From the NCBI GenBank assembly GCA_002483345.1, contig DLHS01000005.1, positions 30,044 to 94,043 of the forward strand: 64,000 bases of DNA. Direction: 5' to 3'. This stretch comes from Bacteroidetes bacterium UBA7662. Lineage in GTDB: Bacteria; Bacteroidota; Bacteroidia; UBA7662. The position numbers were made by a program, and so were the translations under genes. The notes beneath the pieces were generated by a model. It saw nothing but the letters and a program-made list of their open reading frames with translations, was not told the DNA's origin and searched no databases. Every line of letters starts with the position of its first letter. Position 1 is the first letter of the stretch. Below are positions 42,413 through 51,000 of the stretch, one piece after another.

Positions 42413-43637
42413 GGTAGTAAAGGGTGTTGGCTTTTTGGGCCTGAAAAAGGGCGTGGGACTGGAACTGGATTTCCCCGGCACCGATGGCAGCATAGCGGGC
42501 GACTTCCCGGTTAATCTGACCGGCATCGCCCAGCAATTCAAAATAGCCAAGGTTCATGGCTACATTCAGCACACTGGTTTCAGCAAAAAGCATGGTGGCT
42601 TCGATGTTGTTGTGCAGCTTTTGCAGTTCTTCCGAAGGGATAGGATGATTTTTAAGCAATTCAAGTTCCGCTTCCACTGCTTCCAGTACCTCCTCGTGTG
42701 TAATACCTTTCACCAGATTGCCGGTAATGACAAATAAACCCGGATCCTGATCGCCTGTTACATAAGCATTTACACTGGTAAGCAGTTGTTTTTCCTTGAC
42801 CAGTGAACGGTACAAACGGGCTGATTTTCCCCGTGAAAGTACATCACTCAGCAAATCACACACGGGATAGGCATCGTCGTGCCGGCCGGGCATGGGATAG
42901 GCCCGGTAGAAGGCATCAACCGGCACAGGGGCAGTCACATGCAGGCTGCGCGCAACCAATTGGGGTGGTTCAACGGGTAAAACCCTTGGAGGCCGGTTCC
43001 CCGGTTCAATCGGGCCAAACCATTTCTCGGCAAGCCTGATTACTTCTGCGGTATTCACATTCCCTGCAACCGATAAAATGCAGTTGTCCGGGCGGTAATG
43101 TTTGTAAAAAAAAGCCTCCACATCTGCCAGAGTGGCTTCTTCAATGTGCCGGATTTCTTTCCCGATGGTAGCCCACTTATAGGGATGGTACTGGTAGGCC
43201 AGCGGACGAAGTTTCAGCCATACATCGCCATAAGGCTGGTTGAGGTACCGCTGCTTGAACTCCTCTATCACCACCTGCCGCTGGACTTCCAGACTGCGTT
43301 CGCTGAAGTCGAGGCGGAACATCCGGTCGCTCTCCAGCCAGAAGGCGGTTTCCAGGTTGTTGGCAGGGAAACTCAGGTAATAATTGGTGATATCGTTATT
43401 GGTAAAAGCATTGTTCTCAGCACCCAGCTGCTGTGCTACCTCATCGTAATTCGGAATATTCACCGAGCCGCCAAACATGAGGTGTTCAAACAAATGGGCG
43501 AAACCGGTACGTTGCGGGTCTTCGTCACGGGCACCAACATCATAAAGCAGATTTACCGCCGCAAGTTGGGTATGTGGGTTTTCATGCACCAACAGCCTTA
43601 ATCCGTTGGAGAGGGTGTGTTTGTGAAAATGAATCAT
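42402..43637 (-). CDS. M16-family zinc peptidase (catalytic subunit)
   Basis: About 411 residues. The inverted zinc-binding motif HLFEH is at 48-52 (FAHLFEHLMFGGS), with the third ligand later in the N-terminal domain among ENNAFTNNDITNYY and LESDRMFRLDF. It probably degrades small peptides with its inactive partner, in the cytosol or periplasm; no signal peptide is seen. The start is the ATG at 43637 (MIHFHKHTLSNGLRL), since the longer frame to 43745 runs through a heptamer repeat and is not protein-like. It overlaps the partner gene by 11 bp. Confidence 0.93.
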   Translation of the reverse strand: MIHFHKHTLSNGLRLLVHENPHTQLAAVNLLYDVGARDEDPQRTGFAHLFEHLMFGGSVNIPNYDEVAQQLGAENNAFTNNDITNYYLSFPANNLETAFWLESDRMFRLDFSERSLEVQRQVVIEEFKQRYLNQPYGDVWLKLRPLAYQYHPYKWATIGKEIRHIEEATLADVEAFFYKHYRPDNCILSVAGNVNTAEVIRLAEKWFGPIEPGNRPPRVLPVEPPQLVARSLHVTAPVPVDAFYRAYPMPGRHDDAYPVCDLLSDVLSRGKSARLYRSLVKEKQLLTSVNAYVTGDQDPGLFVITGNLVKGITHEEVLEAVEAELELLKNHPIPSEELQKLHNNIEATMLFAETSVLNVAMNLGYFELLGDAGQINREVARYAAIGAGEIQFQSHALFQAQKANTLYYHAE

Positions 43638-43715
43638 TGGGGTAAAGATAGACATCGGGAGGGCGAGATGCGAGCAGCGGGACTTTTTTGCACCTGCGAC
43701 GCTTTCCTGGGTTAC

Positions 43716-43747
43716 ACTCTCCACTCTCCACTCTCCACTCTCCACTC
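43716..43747. repeat. Heptamer array ACTCTCC, 4.5 units
   Basis: Four perfect ACTCTCC units and a partial ACTC occupy 43716-43747, between the M16 and menA genes. The heptamer is the reverse complement of the array at 38271-38319, so the two sites carry the same element in opposite orientations about 5.4 kb apart. The remainder of this 223-bp gap shows no promoter or RNA I recognise. Confidence 0.88.
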
Positions 43748-43860
43748 GAAATCTTCAACAATTACGCAGTTTAAACGTTGCAGTTGCGGAAAGCGAACGA
43801 GACGCAGAAGAATCCGTTACATTTCTGCAATTTTGAAGCTGCAATTTTGAATCCGGAACT

Positions 43861-44769
43861 TTGAACATTGAATTTAAAAACTGGCTCCACGCCTTTCGCC
43901 TGCGTACCTTGCCACTGGCTCTTTCCTGTATTGGTATGGGCAGCGTGCTGGCTTTGTATCATGGAAACCATCAACCCCTGGTAAGCCTGTTAGCCTTGCT
44001 GACCGCTACCTTGCTCCAGATTTTATCGAACCTTGCCAACGATTTCGGAGATGCACAGAATGGTGCTGATCATGCCGGCAGGGTAGGTCCCGACAGAATG
44101 GTAGCCTCCGGTAAAATCACCCCCGCCCGGATGAAGACGGCCATGTGGTTGTTTGGATTACTGGCATTCGCAAGCGGTATCAGCCTGATAGTGACCGGAC
44201 TTTGGGGAGAGTCCTGGCGAAGTTTGCTGGGTTTTCTGGGTCTGGGTTTGATGTCCATTTTTGCAGCCATTACCTATACTGCCGGTAAAAAACCTTACGG
44301 ATATGCAGGATTGGGGGATTTAAGTGTGATGCTTTTTTTTGGATTTACGGCCGTACTCGGGACTTATTACCTGCACACCCATCAACTGCAATTTTCATTG
44401 CTTTGGCCAGCCCTTGGCATGGGAGGCTTTTCGGTAGCGGTTTTGAACCTGAACAATATGCGCGACCGGGAATCGGATCTGGCAGCCGGTAAAAAAACAA
44501 TCCCGGCCCGTTTCGGCGGGGTGGCTGCCCGTCGGTACCACAGCGTGGTCATCCTGGTTTCGGTGCTTTCACTGCTCCTGTACAGCTTTTATTTTGGCTA
44601 CAAAGGCCTTTTTTTCGCGGCAGCATTTGCCGGTTTACTGCAATTGCAGACCCTCATTCAGGTACTCCGGGTGAAAGAATTGACCGGATATGATCCTTTC
44701 CTGAAACAAACTGCCCTCAGAACGTTGTTGTTAACGGTATTGGCGCTTCTTTTTTACCCGTTTTCATGA
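43861..44769 (+). CDS. menA: 1,4-dihydroxy-2-naphthoate polyprenyltransferase
   Basis: Attaches the isoprenoid side chain to the menaquinone ring in the inner membrane. Eight or nine hydrophobic helices; the Mg-binding motif of UbiA-type enzymes is NLANDFGDAQNGADHAGR near residue 58-75, and the second motif is NNMRDRESDLAAGKKTIPAR near 198-217. The N-terminus WLHAFRLRTLPLA is typical. No in-frame ATG exists between an upstream stop and WLHAF, so a TTG start at 43861 is likely. It overlaps menC by 4 bp (ATGA). Confidence 0.95.
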   Translation: MNIEFKNWLHAFRLRTLPLALSCIGMGSVLALYHGNHQPLVSLLALLTATLLQILSNLANDFGDAQNGADHAGRVGPDRMVASGKITPARMKTAMWLFGLLAFASGISLIVTGLWGESWRSLLGFLGLGLMSIFAAITYTAGKKPYGYAGLGDLSVMLFFGFTAVLGTYYLHTHQLQFSLLWPALGMGGFSVAVLNLNNMRDRESDLAAGKKTIPARFGGVAARRYHSVVILVSVLSLLLYSFYFGYKGLFFAAAFAGLLQLQTLIQVLRVKELTGYDPFLKQTALRTLLLTVLALLFYPFS

Positions 44770-45839
44770 CGCTTCCCGAAAAACTACACGCCCGCGCTTT
44801 CCCCTACCGCCTGCAGTTCAAAACACCCGGGGGCACCTCCAGGGGTGTGTTACACGATAAAATATCGTGGATGATTGTGCTGGAAGATGAAAACGGGGTA
44901 CAGGGCAAGGGAGAATGCGGCCCGCTGAAAGGCCTCAGCTACGACGATCGTCCTGATTTTGCTACCCGCCTGTTGCGGTTGTGTGAACAGTTCAACGACC
45001 AGGAGTGGGGTGTTTTTGAGGAGAGCCTGCTTGATTTTCCGAGCATCCGTTTCGGTTTTGAGATGGCTGTTCGCGATTACAGTCAGGGTGGTACACAGCT
45101 GCTGTACCCTTCCGCTTTTACGGCCGGAAGTCAGCCTATTCCCATCAATGGTCTCATCTGGATGGGTACTGCCCGGGAAATGGAGAAGCAGCTTGCCGAT
45201 AAAATTGTGCAGGGCTTCGACTGCCTGAAGCTGAAAGTCGGGGCCATCGATTTCGAGCAGGAATTTGAGTTGCTCAGCGATCTTCGTGCCAGCTTCCCCC
45301 CGGAAGAACTGACCCTCCGCCTCGATGCCAACGGCGCCTGGACCCCGGATGAAGCCCGTGAAAAACTGGATCGCCTGTCTGTACTGCACATCCACAGTAT
45401 TGAGCAACCCATCCGGGCCGGTCAATGGCAGGCCATGGCAAATATTTGTGCAGAAAGCCCGGTCCCCGTTGCCCTCGATGAAGAACTGATTGGCATACAC
45501 GAATCTGCCGAACAAATCCGACTGCTTGATACGGTTAAACCACCCTTTATCATCCTGAAACCTACCTTGCTGGGAGGTTTTGAAGCTTGTGAAGGCTGGA
45601 TTTCAGCAGCAGAAAACCGGCGTATTGGCTGGTGGGTTACCTCTGCCCTCGAGTCAAACATCGGCCTGAATGCCATCGCCCAATGGACAGCCACCCTGGG
45701 GACTGAAATACCTCAGGGTCTGGGTACCGGCAGTTTGTATACCAATAATTTTGATTCTCCTTTGCGGATAGAAGGAGGATATTTACACTATAATCATCAG
45801 AAGCCCTGGTTATTGACCGATTTTCACGACAACTTATGA
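44766..45839 (+). CDS. menC: o-succinylbenzoate synthase (enolase superfamily)
   Basis: Dehydrates SHCHC to o-succinylbenzoate in menaquinone synthesis. The catalytic set is visible: lysines 155 and 157 in CLKLKVGA, metal ligands Asp187 (LRLDANGAW), Glu213 (IHSIEQPI) and Asp238 (ALDEEL), and Lys265 (IILKPTLLGG). These are the OSBS/enolase-type residues. 357 residues, normal size. ATGA overlaps at both ends with menA and menE show strict coupling; menD, menB and menF are not in the window. Confidence 0.95.
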   Translation: MTLPEKLHARAFPYRLQFKTPGGTSRGVLHDKISWMIVLEDENGVQGKGECGPLKGLSYDDRPDFATRLLRLCEQFNDQEWGVFEESLLDFPSIRFGFEMAVRDYSQGGTQLLYPSAFTAGSQPIPINGLIWMGTAREMEKQLADKIVQGFDCLKLKVGAIDFEQEFELLSDLRASFPPEELTLRLDANGAWTPDEAREKLDRLSVLHIHSIEQPIRAGQWQAMANICAESPVPVALDEELIGIHESAEQIRLLDTVKPPFIILKPTLLGGFEACEGWISAAENRRIGWWVTSALESNIGLNAIAQWTATLGTEIPQGLGTGSLYTNNFDSPLRIEGGYLHYNHQKPWLLTDFHDNL

Positions 45840-46954
45840 GCCTGTTTTCTATCAATGGTATTCCTTTAAATGAGGCAGACTGTTCAACAGCCAGCCCGGC
45901 ATTGCAAGCAGCTCTGGTGAATTTGCCGGAAACCGAACAACAGGAGGTCCGGTTGTTTCTTCAGCAGTGGTTTGACAAGAAACAGGCTGCCATTTCTGCG
46001 CAGACTTCCGGTTCAACGGGTACACCCAAAACCATCCGGCTGAAAAAGACTCAAATGGTAGCCAGTGCTCAGGCCACGGCCGCTTTTTTTGATTTTCAGG
46101 AAGGACAAACAGCGCTTCTGCCCTTGTCAGTGCGCTACATCGCGGGTAAAATGATGCTGGTCAGGGCCATACTTTCAGGTTTACACGTCACCCTGGTGAA
46201 TCCTGCCAATGATCCCCTGAAAATGTTGCCTGCACAACAAAATTTCGATTTTGCGGTATTGGTCCCCCTGCAGTTTGCCAGCGTGATAGAGCAGAACCAA
46301 CTCAAACGTTTCGGCAAGGTTTTGCTTGGAGGAGCAGCCTTGCCGGCTCATCTGAAACCACTGCTGGTTCCGGTTAAAACACCTGTTTATCAGGGTTTCG
46401 GCATGACAGAAACAGTTAGCCACATGGCTCTGCGCCTCCTGAACGGCCCTCAGGCAGCGCAGGTTTATACCGCCCTGCCGGGTATTGAATTAGGAGCAGA
46501 TGAAAGAGGTTGTTTGCGTATTTGTGGTCCTGCAACTGACTTCCAATGGGTGCAAAGCAATGATCTGGTAGAATTTACAGATGAGCGGAGTTTCCGGTGG
46601 CGGGGGCGTTTCGACAACATATTGAACAGCGGGGGAATCAAAGTAGCACTCGAAGAGATTGAGGCTGAAATAGCCCGCCTGATTTCCGAAGAGGATTGCC
46701 TGTCGTGGTTGGTTGATCGTGATTTTGCCATCGGTCGGATGCCACATCCGCGTTATGGGGAATCGGCGGCTATCTGGGTAACCGGTCCCATGCCTTCTGA
46801 ACATGACCGTGTACTGAGTCTGCGCTGCTTTAAAGAGCAGTTGCCCATTGCCTGGTCGCCCCGGGCAATTTTGTCGGTAGAGGAACTGCCCCGTCTGGTG
46901 AGTGGAAAATTAGACAGAATGGCATTGGTTACCACCTACGGTCTGGCCCTGTAA
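45836..46954 (+). CDS. menE: o-succinylbenzoate-CoA ligase, short form
   Basis: Adenylates o-succinylbenzoate and joins it to CoA. The AMP-binding motif TSGSTGTPK is at 57-65, the A5-like motif YQGFGMTETVSH near 183-194, and the A8-like hinge GRFDNILNSGG near 258-268. At 372 residues it is shorter than the 450-500-residue enterobacterial MenE because the N-terminal domain is reduced, the usual Bacteroidota form. It is the last gene of menA-menC-menE and converges on a lipoprotein gene 22 bp away. Confidence 0.93.
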   Translation: MSLFSINGIPLNEADCSTASPALQAALVNLPETEQQEVRLFLQQWFDKKQAAISAQTSGSTGTPKTIRLKKTQMVASAQATAAFFDFQEGQTALLPLSVRYIAGKMMLVRAILSGLHVTLVNPANDPLKMLPAQQNFDFAVLVPLQFASVIEQNQLKRFGKVLLGGAALPAHLKPLLVPVKTPVYQGFGMTETVSHMALRLLNGPQAAQVYTALPGIELGADERGCLRICGPATDFQWVQSNDLVEFTDERSFRWRGRFDNILNSGGIKVALEEIEAEIARLISEEDCLSWLVDRDFAIGRMPHPRYGESAAIWVTGPMPSEHDRVLSLRCFKEQLPIAWSPRAILSVEELPRLVSGKLDRMALVTTYGLAL

Positions 46955-46976
46955 ACAGGCAGAAAGATGCCGGGAT

Positions 46977-47594
46977 TCAATATTCTTTGGTGACCGGCAG
47001 GGGTTTGGCTCCTGCTTTGGGAGGGTTAGTCCACCAACGCTGTTTATCCATATTAACGAGGTAGACCTGTAACCGGCTTTTGGGATAGTTGTCGAGCACT
47101 TCCTGGCATATTTGCAACATTTCATCCCCCCTCACCCCACTGTTGAGGCTGAAGTATAAAAACAGGTGCACGTCGGTATCATCTGTCTGACTGGGAGTTA
47201 CCATCCGGCCTTCGGGGCTGCGCAGGGAACGGAGCAGGTCGTTGAGATCCCGTTTGTTTTTTTCGTCAGCTGCCGGTACTGTGGGGTATTTTTTCAGAAA
47301 GGTATTCAGTCGTTTGGGGAGCGACTTTGAAGGATTCCACCATAAGAGTGGCCTGCCGTGCACATCAAAAAGTTCTGCCTGGGGTATGCCTTTCCGGACA
47401 AGTGGCAGGGTACGCTGGTAGCCGGCACTGTCGAGGGAATAAAGATGTTCGGTTGAAACACCCTGTTTTGCAACATATTCCCGCAACTGATTGCCTGCAT
47501 AGGGGCCATTCTCAAGTTCATTAAATTTTCCGGAAGGCAAAGCGGTACAGGCGGCCAGGAGGAGGAGTAAAACGGCCGGAATCCATTTGTTCAT
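46977..47594 (-). CDS. Lipoprotein of unknown function, 205 aa
   Basis: Signal peptide with a standard lipobox LLAAC (Cys16). The mature domain of about 190 residues has an alpha/beta look with VRKGIPQAELFDVHGRPLLWWNP near residue 66-88 and a closing SRLQVYLVNMDKQRWWTNP, which faintly recalls a thioredoxin-like fold lacking the CxxC. No family is recognised. It shares a strand with the YCII-like gene 33 bp away. Confidence 0.75.
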   Translation of the reverse strand: MNKWIPAVLLLLLAACTALPSGKFNELENGPYAGNQLREYVAKQGVSTEHLYSLDSAGYQRTLPLVRKGIPQAELFDVHGRPLLWWNPSKSLPKRLNTFLKKYPTVPAADEKNKRDLNDLLRSLRSPEGRMVTPSQTDDTDVHLFLYFSLNSGVRGDEMLQICQEVLDNYPKSRLQVYLVNMDKQRWWTNPPKAGAKPLPVTKEY

Positions 47595-47627
47595 GGGGCT
47601 AAAATAGGGTAGAAGTGTGCTTTTCTG

Positions 47628-48092
47628 CTATTTCCCGGTGATACTTTTTTTCGTGGCTTTTTTGTTCAGAGCCGCTATCTCCCGCAATGCGGCGGGTCCG
47701 TACCAGGGTTTCAGTTCCATGACCAGCGATCCGGCCCGGATGGCGGGATCAGTTTCGGTCAGGGCTTTGGCCTCAGCAATGGTCCGTACGTCAAAGATGT
47801 AAATCCCCCTGATGGTGCCTGTATCGGTAAACGGGCCGGCTATCAGGAGCTGTCCCGCTTCGGCCATACGGATAATGTTTTCAAGATGGGCCATCTGCAG
47901 CTTGTTGCGCGTGGCAGCATCCGGAGAACGGTTGGGGCCGGTTTTGAGGAAGGCCATCACATAAGATTTCATGCCGTAATCGTCGGCACCCAGACTGGCC
48001 GCATAGGTGGAATCGTAGGTGCTTTGTGCCTTAAGTACCCCAAAAGGGAGGCTTGCCAGCAACCCGGCAAACAATACGCAACGGAGCTTCAT
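47628..48092 (-). CDS. Exported YCII-like protein, 154 aa
   Basis: A signal peptide (MKLRCVLFAGLLASLPFGVLKAQ) precedes a YCII-related domain. It has the central MKSYVMAFLKTGPNRSPDAA and the conserved LENIIRMAEAGQLLIAGPF block, ending IFDVRTIAEAKALTETDPAIRAG. Cytosolic YCII proteins may have a ferredoxin-like catalytic fold with an Asp-His pair; the His of the domain here is in KLQMAHLENII. Export of a YCII protein is a Bacteroidota trait. Its function is not established. Confidence 0.85.
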   Translation of the reverse strand: MKLRCVLFAGLLASLPFGVLKAQSTYDSTYAASLGADDYGMKSYVMAFLKTGPNRSPDAATRNKLQMAHLENIIRMAEAGQLLIAGPFTDTGTIRGIYIFDVRTIAEAKALTETDPAIRAGSLVMELKPWYGPAALREIAALNKKATKKSITGK

Positions 48093-48110
48093 GGAGATTG
48101 GTTTGGTAAA

Positions 48111-48941
48111 TCAATATACGATTTCAAGCTGATAACAGGGCTCTATCCGCAATCCGCCGGCATCTTCCCTTTCGAGTTTTTCCCAGGGAGCTTCCACCCC
48201 TTGTTTGTACCATACCGTACCTCCCGTAAGATTACATTTCAGTAACAGACTGGTTGTAGCCGATTTTTCAATGTATTCGAGCGATACAAATACATCTCCC
48301 CTTGCGCTGAGGTCGTATTTGGCCAGATCCCATTCATTGGCACCTTCCTCGTAAACCCGCATGAGAATGTTGCGTGAATTGATGCGCTCCCCGATGCTGT
48401 CGCCTTTGTATTCGTAGAAGTTCAGCCGGAAGTGGATGTAATCCTTTTTGATATCATTGACATAAATCACAAACTTTTTGATGGCATAGGGTTCTTTAGG
48501 TCCTTTGATCCGCATGCCAATCTCTGAACCGGCTGTGGTGGTCACCCGGTAGGAGGCCGTAGTGGCCCTGGGAGCGCTGCCAATGCGCTTAACCCTTGCT
48601 TTGCTGGTCTCGACGGTTACAGTCGGCATGACATACACCCTTTTCCGGAGCGTAAATACCTCGCTTTTACCTACGGCAGCATAGAAGTCAAAGCCACTCA
48701 GGCTACTGCTTGTATACCCGATGGCACTGATACGGACGGTCTGCTCGTCGTTGAGCATGGCGGAAGGCCATTCAAAATTGCCGTCCACATCGCTCACCGT
48801 GCCCTGACTGGTACCCATGATACCAATGTTGGCATAGGAAATACCGTTTCCTGCTTCATCAACTACCCTGGCTTTAAACGACTGGGCATACGCGGCCACT
48901 GAAACAAAAGAAGCAACCAGCAAAAGAAACAAAACTTTCAT
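48111..48941 (-). CDS. Exported carboxypeptidase-regulatory-like domain protein, 276 aa
   Basis: A signal peptide (MKVLFLLLVASFVSVAAYAQ) is followed by a CarboxypepD_reg-like domain (about 22-110) with SFKARVVDEAGNGISYANIGI and GTVSDVDGNFEWP, the opening of many TonB-receptor plug-preceding domains. No TonB barrel follows; the C-terminal half (KKFVIYVNDIKKDYIHFRLNF, YDLSARGDVFVSLEYIE) is a separate beta domain. A small outer-membrane or periplasmic ligand-binding role is possible. Start taken at 48941, three codons inside the longest frame. Confidence 0.85.
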   Translation of the reverse strand: MKVLFLLLVASFVSVAAYAQSFKARVVDEAGNGISYANIGIMGTSQGTVSDVDGNFEWPSAMLNDEQTVRISAIGYTSSSLSGFDFYAAVGKSEVFTLRKRVYVMPTVTVETSKARVKRIGSAPRATTASYRVTTTAGSEIGMRIKGPKEPYAIKKFVIYVNDIKKDYIHFRLNFYEYKGDSIGERINSRNILMRVYEEGANEWDLAKYDLSARGDVFVSLEYIEKSATTSLLLKCNLTGGTVWYKQGVEAPWEKLEREDAGGLRIEPCYQLEIVY

Positions 48942-49056
48942 CCACAATTTTAACCACTAGCGGGGAATTTGTATGGGATATTGTGTCTTGCTTCCGGAAG
49001 TTGTAAAAGAAGCCGGCAGAAACGCAGGTGTTTTTTCTTCCTGTAAACTTTACCTC

Positions 49057-49560
49057 TCACACCCCGAATTGCCGGAGGTGGTGGTCGAGGTGTTTGGTTT
49101 GTAACAAATCCCAGTCTTCGGCTGTCATCTTACCGAAAAAGGGATGAGGCGTTTTTATAAAAAGGGACCTGCCTCCGGTATCGAATTTTTTCACCTGCTG
49201 TAGCAGAGCCTGCTGCGCTTCCCTGAAATCTGGGGCATCTTTTACCACAAAATCGGTTGGCGTGGGCAGGTTTTTCCCGAATATCCGCTGATTGATGAGA
49301 AAAGGTTTTATCAAGGGACCAAAAAAGGAAACAACCGGATGAACAGGAAGACGACGTTCGCCGGTGGCCAGCTCCAGTGGGATAAGACAGTGCCGGAGCA
49401 TCTGGCTTACCGTCATTTTTCCCCAGCGGGCAGGACTTGACGGGGTGAGCTTTTCAATGCGTTGAACAAAACGGAGGTTGCCGGCTTTATCCGTTAGAAA
49501 AAGCAGCGGCGCAGGCGTAGGCATGCACAGGAAGTTGGGTTTGGTATCCCTAAGATACAC
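49057..49560 (-). CDS. DUF1569 (DinB-like) protein, 167 aa or slightly shorter
   Basis: A helical bundle protein of the DUF1569 family, with WGKMTVSQMLRHCLIPLELATGE near residue 45-67 and the final LLQTKHLDHHLRQFG. The conserved His residues (HC, KHLDHH) fit the DinB metal-binding fold. Function unknown; often linked to stress. The true start is unclear: ATG at 49560 or, with a cleaner N-terminus, ATG at 49524. It is downstream of a 60-residue frame coupled to the ClC gene. Confidence 0.85.
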   Translation of the reverse strand: MYLRDTKPNFLCMPTPAPLLFLTDKAGNLRFVQRIEKLTPSSPARWGKMTVSQMLRHCLIPLELATGERRLPVHPVVSFFGPLIKPFLINQRIFGKNLPTPTDFVVKDAPDFREAQQALLQQVKKFDTGGRSLFIKTPHPFFGKMTAEDWDLLQTKHLDHHLRQFGV

Positions 49561-49732
49561 AACGCTTTTCAGCCGCGAAAATCACCTGGGATGGTACTGG
49601 TTTGCCTTTTGGCCAGGTAGAGGTAATTACTGTCGGCATCCCGTTTGTTGGGTTTGCCGTCAGCCATTGCCGGAGCGCTGCTCCATCGGCAGCGGCGATG
49701 ACCGGGATATTCCGGTAAATCTCTGTAATCAT
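49550..49732 (-). CDS. Small frame coupled to the ClC gene, 60 aa
   Basis: This frame starts with an ATGA overlap on the stop of the ClC channel gene and ends 10 bp inside the DUF1569 gene. A segment ALRQWLTANPTNG followed by a GKPVPSQ stretch is faintly like the N-terminal part of YdeI-type proteins, but the remaining family blocks are missing, so it could be a decayed or minimal derivative. The translational coupling is seen directly; the family assignment is a weak inference. It has no signal peptide or membrane segment. Confidence 0.4.
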   Translation of the reverse strand: MITEIYRNIPVIAAADGAALRQWLTANPTNGMPTVITSTWPKGKPVPSQVIFAAEKRCVS

Positions 49733-50994
49733 TTACGGGTCGTTTTTCTGTGGAAACGAAGCTGACGGTAACGCATTTGCCGCCGCATACCACCCAGCGG
49801 CTGGGCGGTGTAAATGCTGCCATATCCTGACGAAAGATATGCCACGGTGCATACAACCGTGAGCCAGAGGCCACTTTGCCAGCCAAAAAGTTCCATTCCC
49901 ATCACCAGACAGGCCAAAGGCGTATTGGTCGCACCGGCAAAAACTGCTACGAACCCCAGAGCAGCTAAAAATCCAAGGGGAAGGGGGATAAAACCACCGA
50001 GGGCATTCCCAAGGGTAGCACCGATGAAAAAAAGCGGGGTCACTTCACCGCCTTTAAAACCTGCCCCCAGTGTAAAGGCAGTGAACAGCAATTTCAGCAG
50101 AAAATCCCAGGGTAAAAGCGGCTCTGAAAAGGCAGCTGTGATTACCGGAAGGCCTAAGCCGGCATAACGCTGGCTGTCGGTAAGCAGATAAACGGTGAGC
50201 AGCACCAAACCGCCTGCAACCGGCCGGAGCGGGAGGGATGAAATACGGTTGAAAAGCTGCCTGAAACCATGGGTGGTCCTGATGAAAAGCCAGGCGACCC
50301 AGCCACTCAGCACACCCAGCAAGACAACCCATCCGAAGGTGATGAGACCCGGCTGCGGCAATTCCCCGAGGGTATAGTGAGCATGCCCGACCGGCCAGGC
50401 CAGGCAAACCCAATGGGCTGCCCAGGCGGTGACAACCGCCGGCAGTATGGCATCGTAACGCATCTTCCGCAAGCCCAAAACTTCGATGGCGAAAACCGCA
50501 CCCGCCCAGGGGGTGCCAAAAACGGCTGCAAAACCGCCACTGATACCACATACCAGCAACAAACGCCGGTCGGTACTGCCTCGTCTGAACCAGCGGTGCA
50601 GGCGGTCGGCGATGGCGGCGCCCATCTGAACGGCCGTGCCTTCCCGACCGGCAGAACCTCCAGTGAGATGCGTCAGCAGCGTCCCCAGTAATACCAGCGG
50701 AGCCATGCGGAAGGGGATGGTGGCCCGGGGGCGGTAAAAGGCTTCAAACAGTAAATCATTCCCTTTTGCCGCCTGCCCACCGTAACGGTAGTAAGTCCTG
50801 CCAATGGCATATCCGGCCAGAGGCAACAGCCAGATGAGCCAGGGGTGGCCGGTTCTCAGGTTGGTTACCCACTGGAGGCTGATCAGAAAAACCGCGGCAG
50901 CAGAACCGCTGGCGATGCCTGTCAACATACTCAGAGGCAGCCACCGGAAACGGAGGCTGTCGGCAAAAGAGGGATGCTGGATGCCGGGTTTCAT
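49729..50994 (-). CDS. ClC family chloride channel/antiporter, 421 aa
   Basis: Inner-membrane ClC protein with about ten hydrophobic segments. The gating-glutamate motif is GREGT at 116-120 (usually GREGP), and the third selectivity motif is GGEVTP in FKGGEVTPLFFIGATL. The first motif, GSGIPE in canonical members, is not recognisable: GGQAAKGNDLLFEA occupies its place. It also lacks C-terminal CBS domains. Noncanonical ClCs of this kind may be fluoride or chloride transporters. Neighbours are an M14 peptidase seven bases upstream and the small coupled frame downstream. Confidence 0.88.
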   Translation of the reverse strand: MKPGIQHPSFADSLRFRWLPLSMLTGIASGSAAAVFLISLQWVTNLRTGHPWLIWLLPLAGYAIGRTYYRYGGQAAKGNDLLFEAFYRPRATIPFRMAPLVLLGTLLTHLTGGSAGREGTAVQMGAAIADRLHRWFRRGSTDRRLLLVCGISGGFAAVFGTPWAGAVFAIEVLGLRKMRYDAILPAVVTAWAAHWVCLAWPVGHAHYTLGELPQPGLITFGWVVLLGVLSGWVAWLFIRTTHGFRQLFNRISSLPLRPVAGGLVLLTVYLLTDSQRYAGLGLPVITAAFSEPLLPWDFLLKLLFTAFTLGAGFKGGEVTPLFFIGATLGNALGGFIPLPLGFLAALGFVAVFAGATNTPLACLVMGMELFGWQSGLWLTVVCTVAYLSSGYGSIYTAQPLGGMRRQMRYRQLRFHRKTTRK

Positions 50995-51000
50995 CAGCTT

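Noticed and set aside
42412..42550. Longer N-terminus for the inactive M16 gene
   Set aside because: These 46 codons lie inside the upstream catalytic gene and look unlike protein; the ATG at 42412 gives the usual overlap-coupled start.
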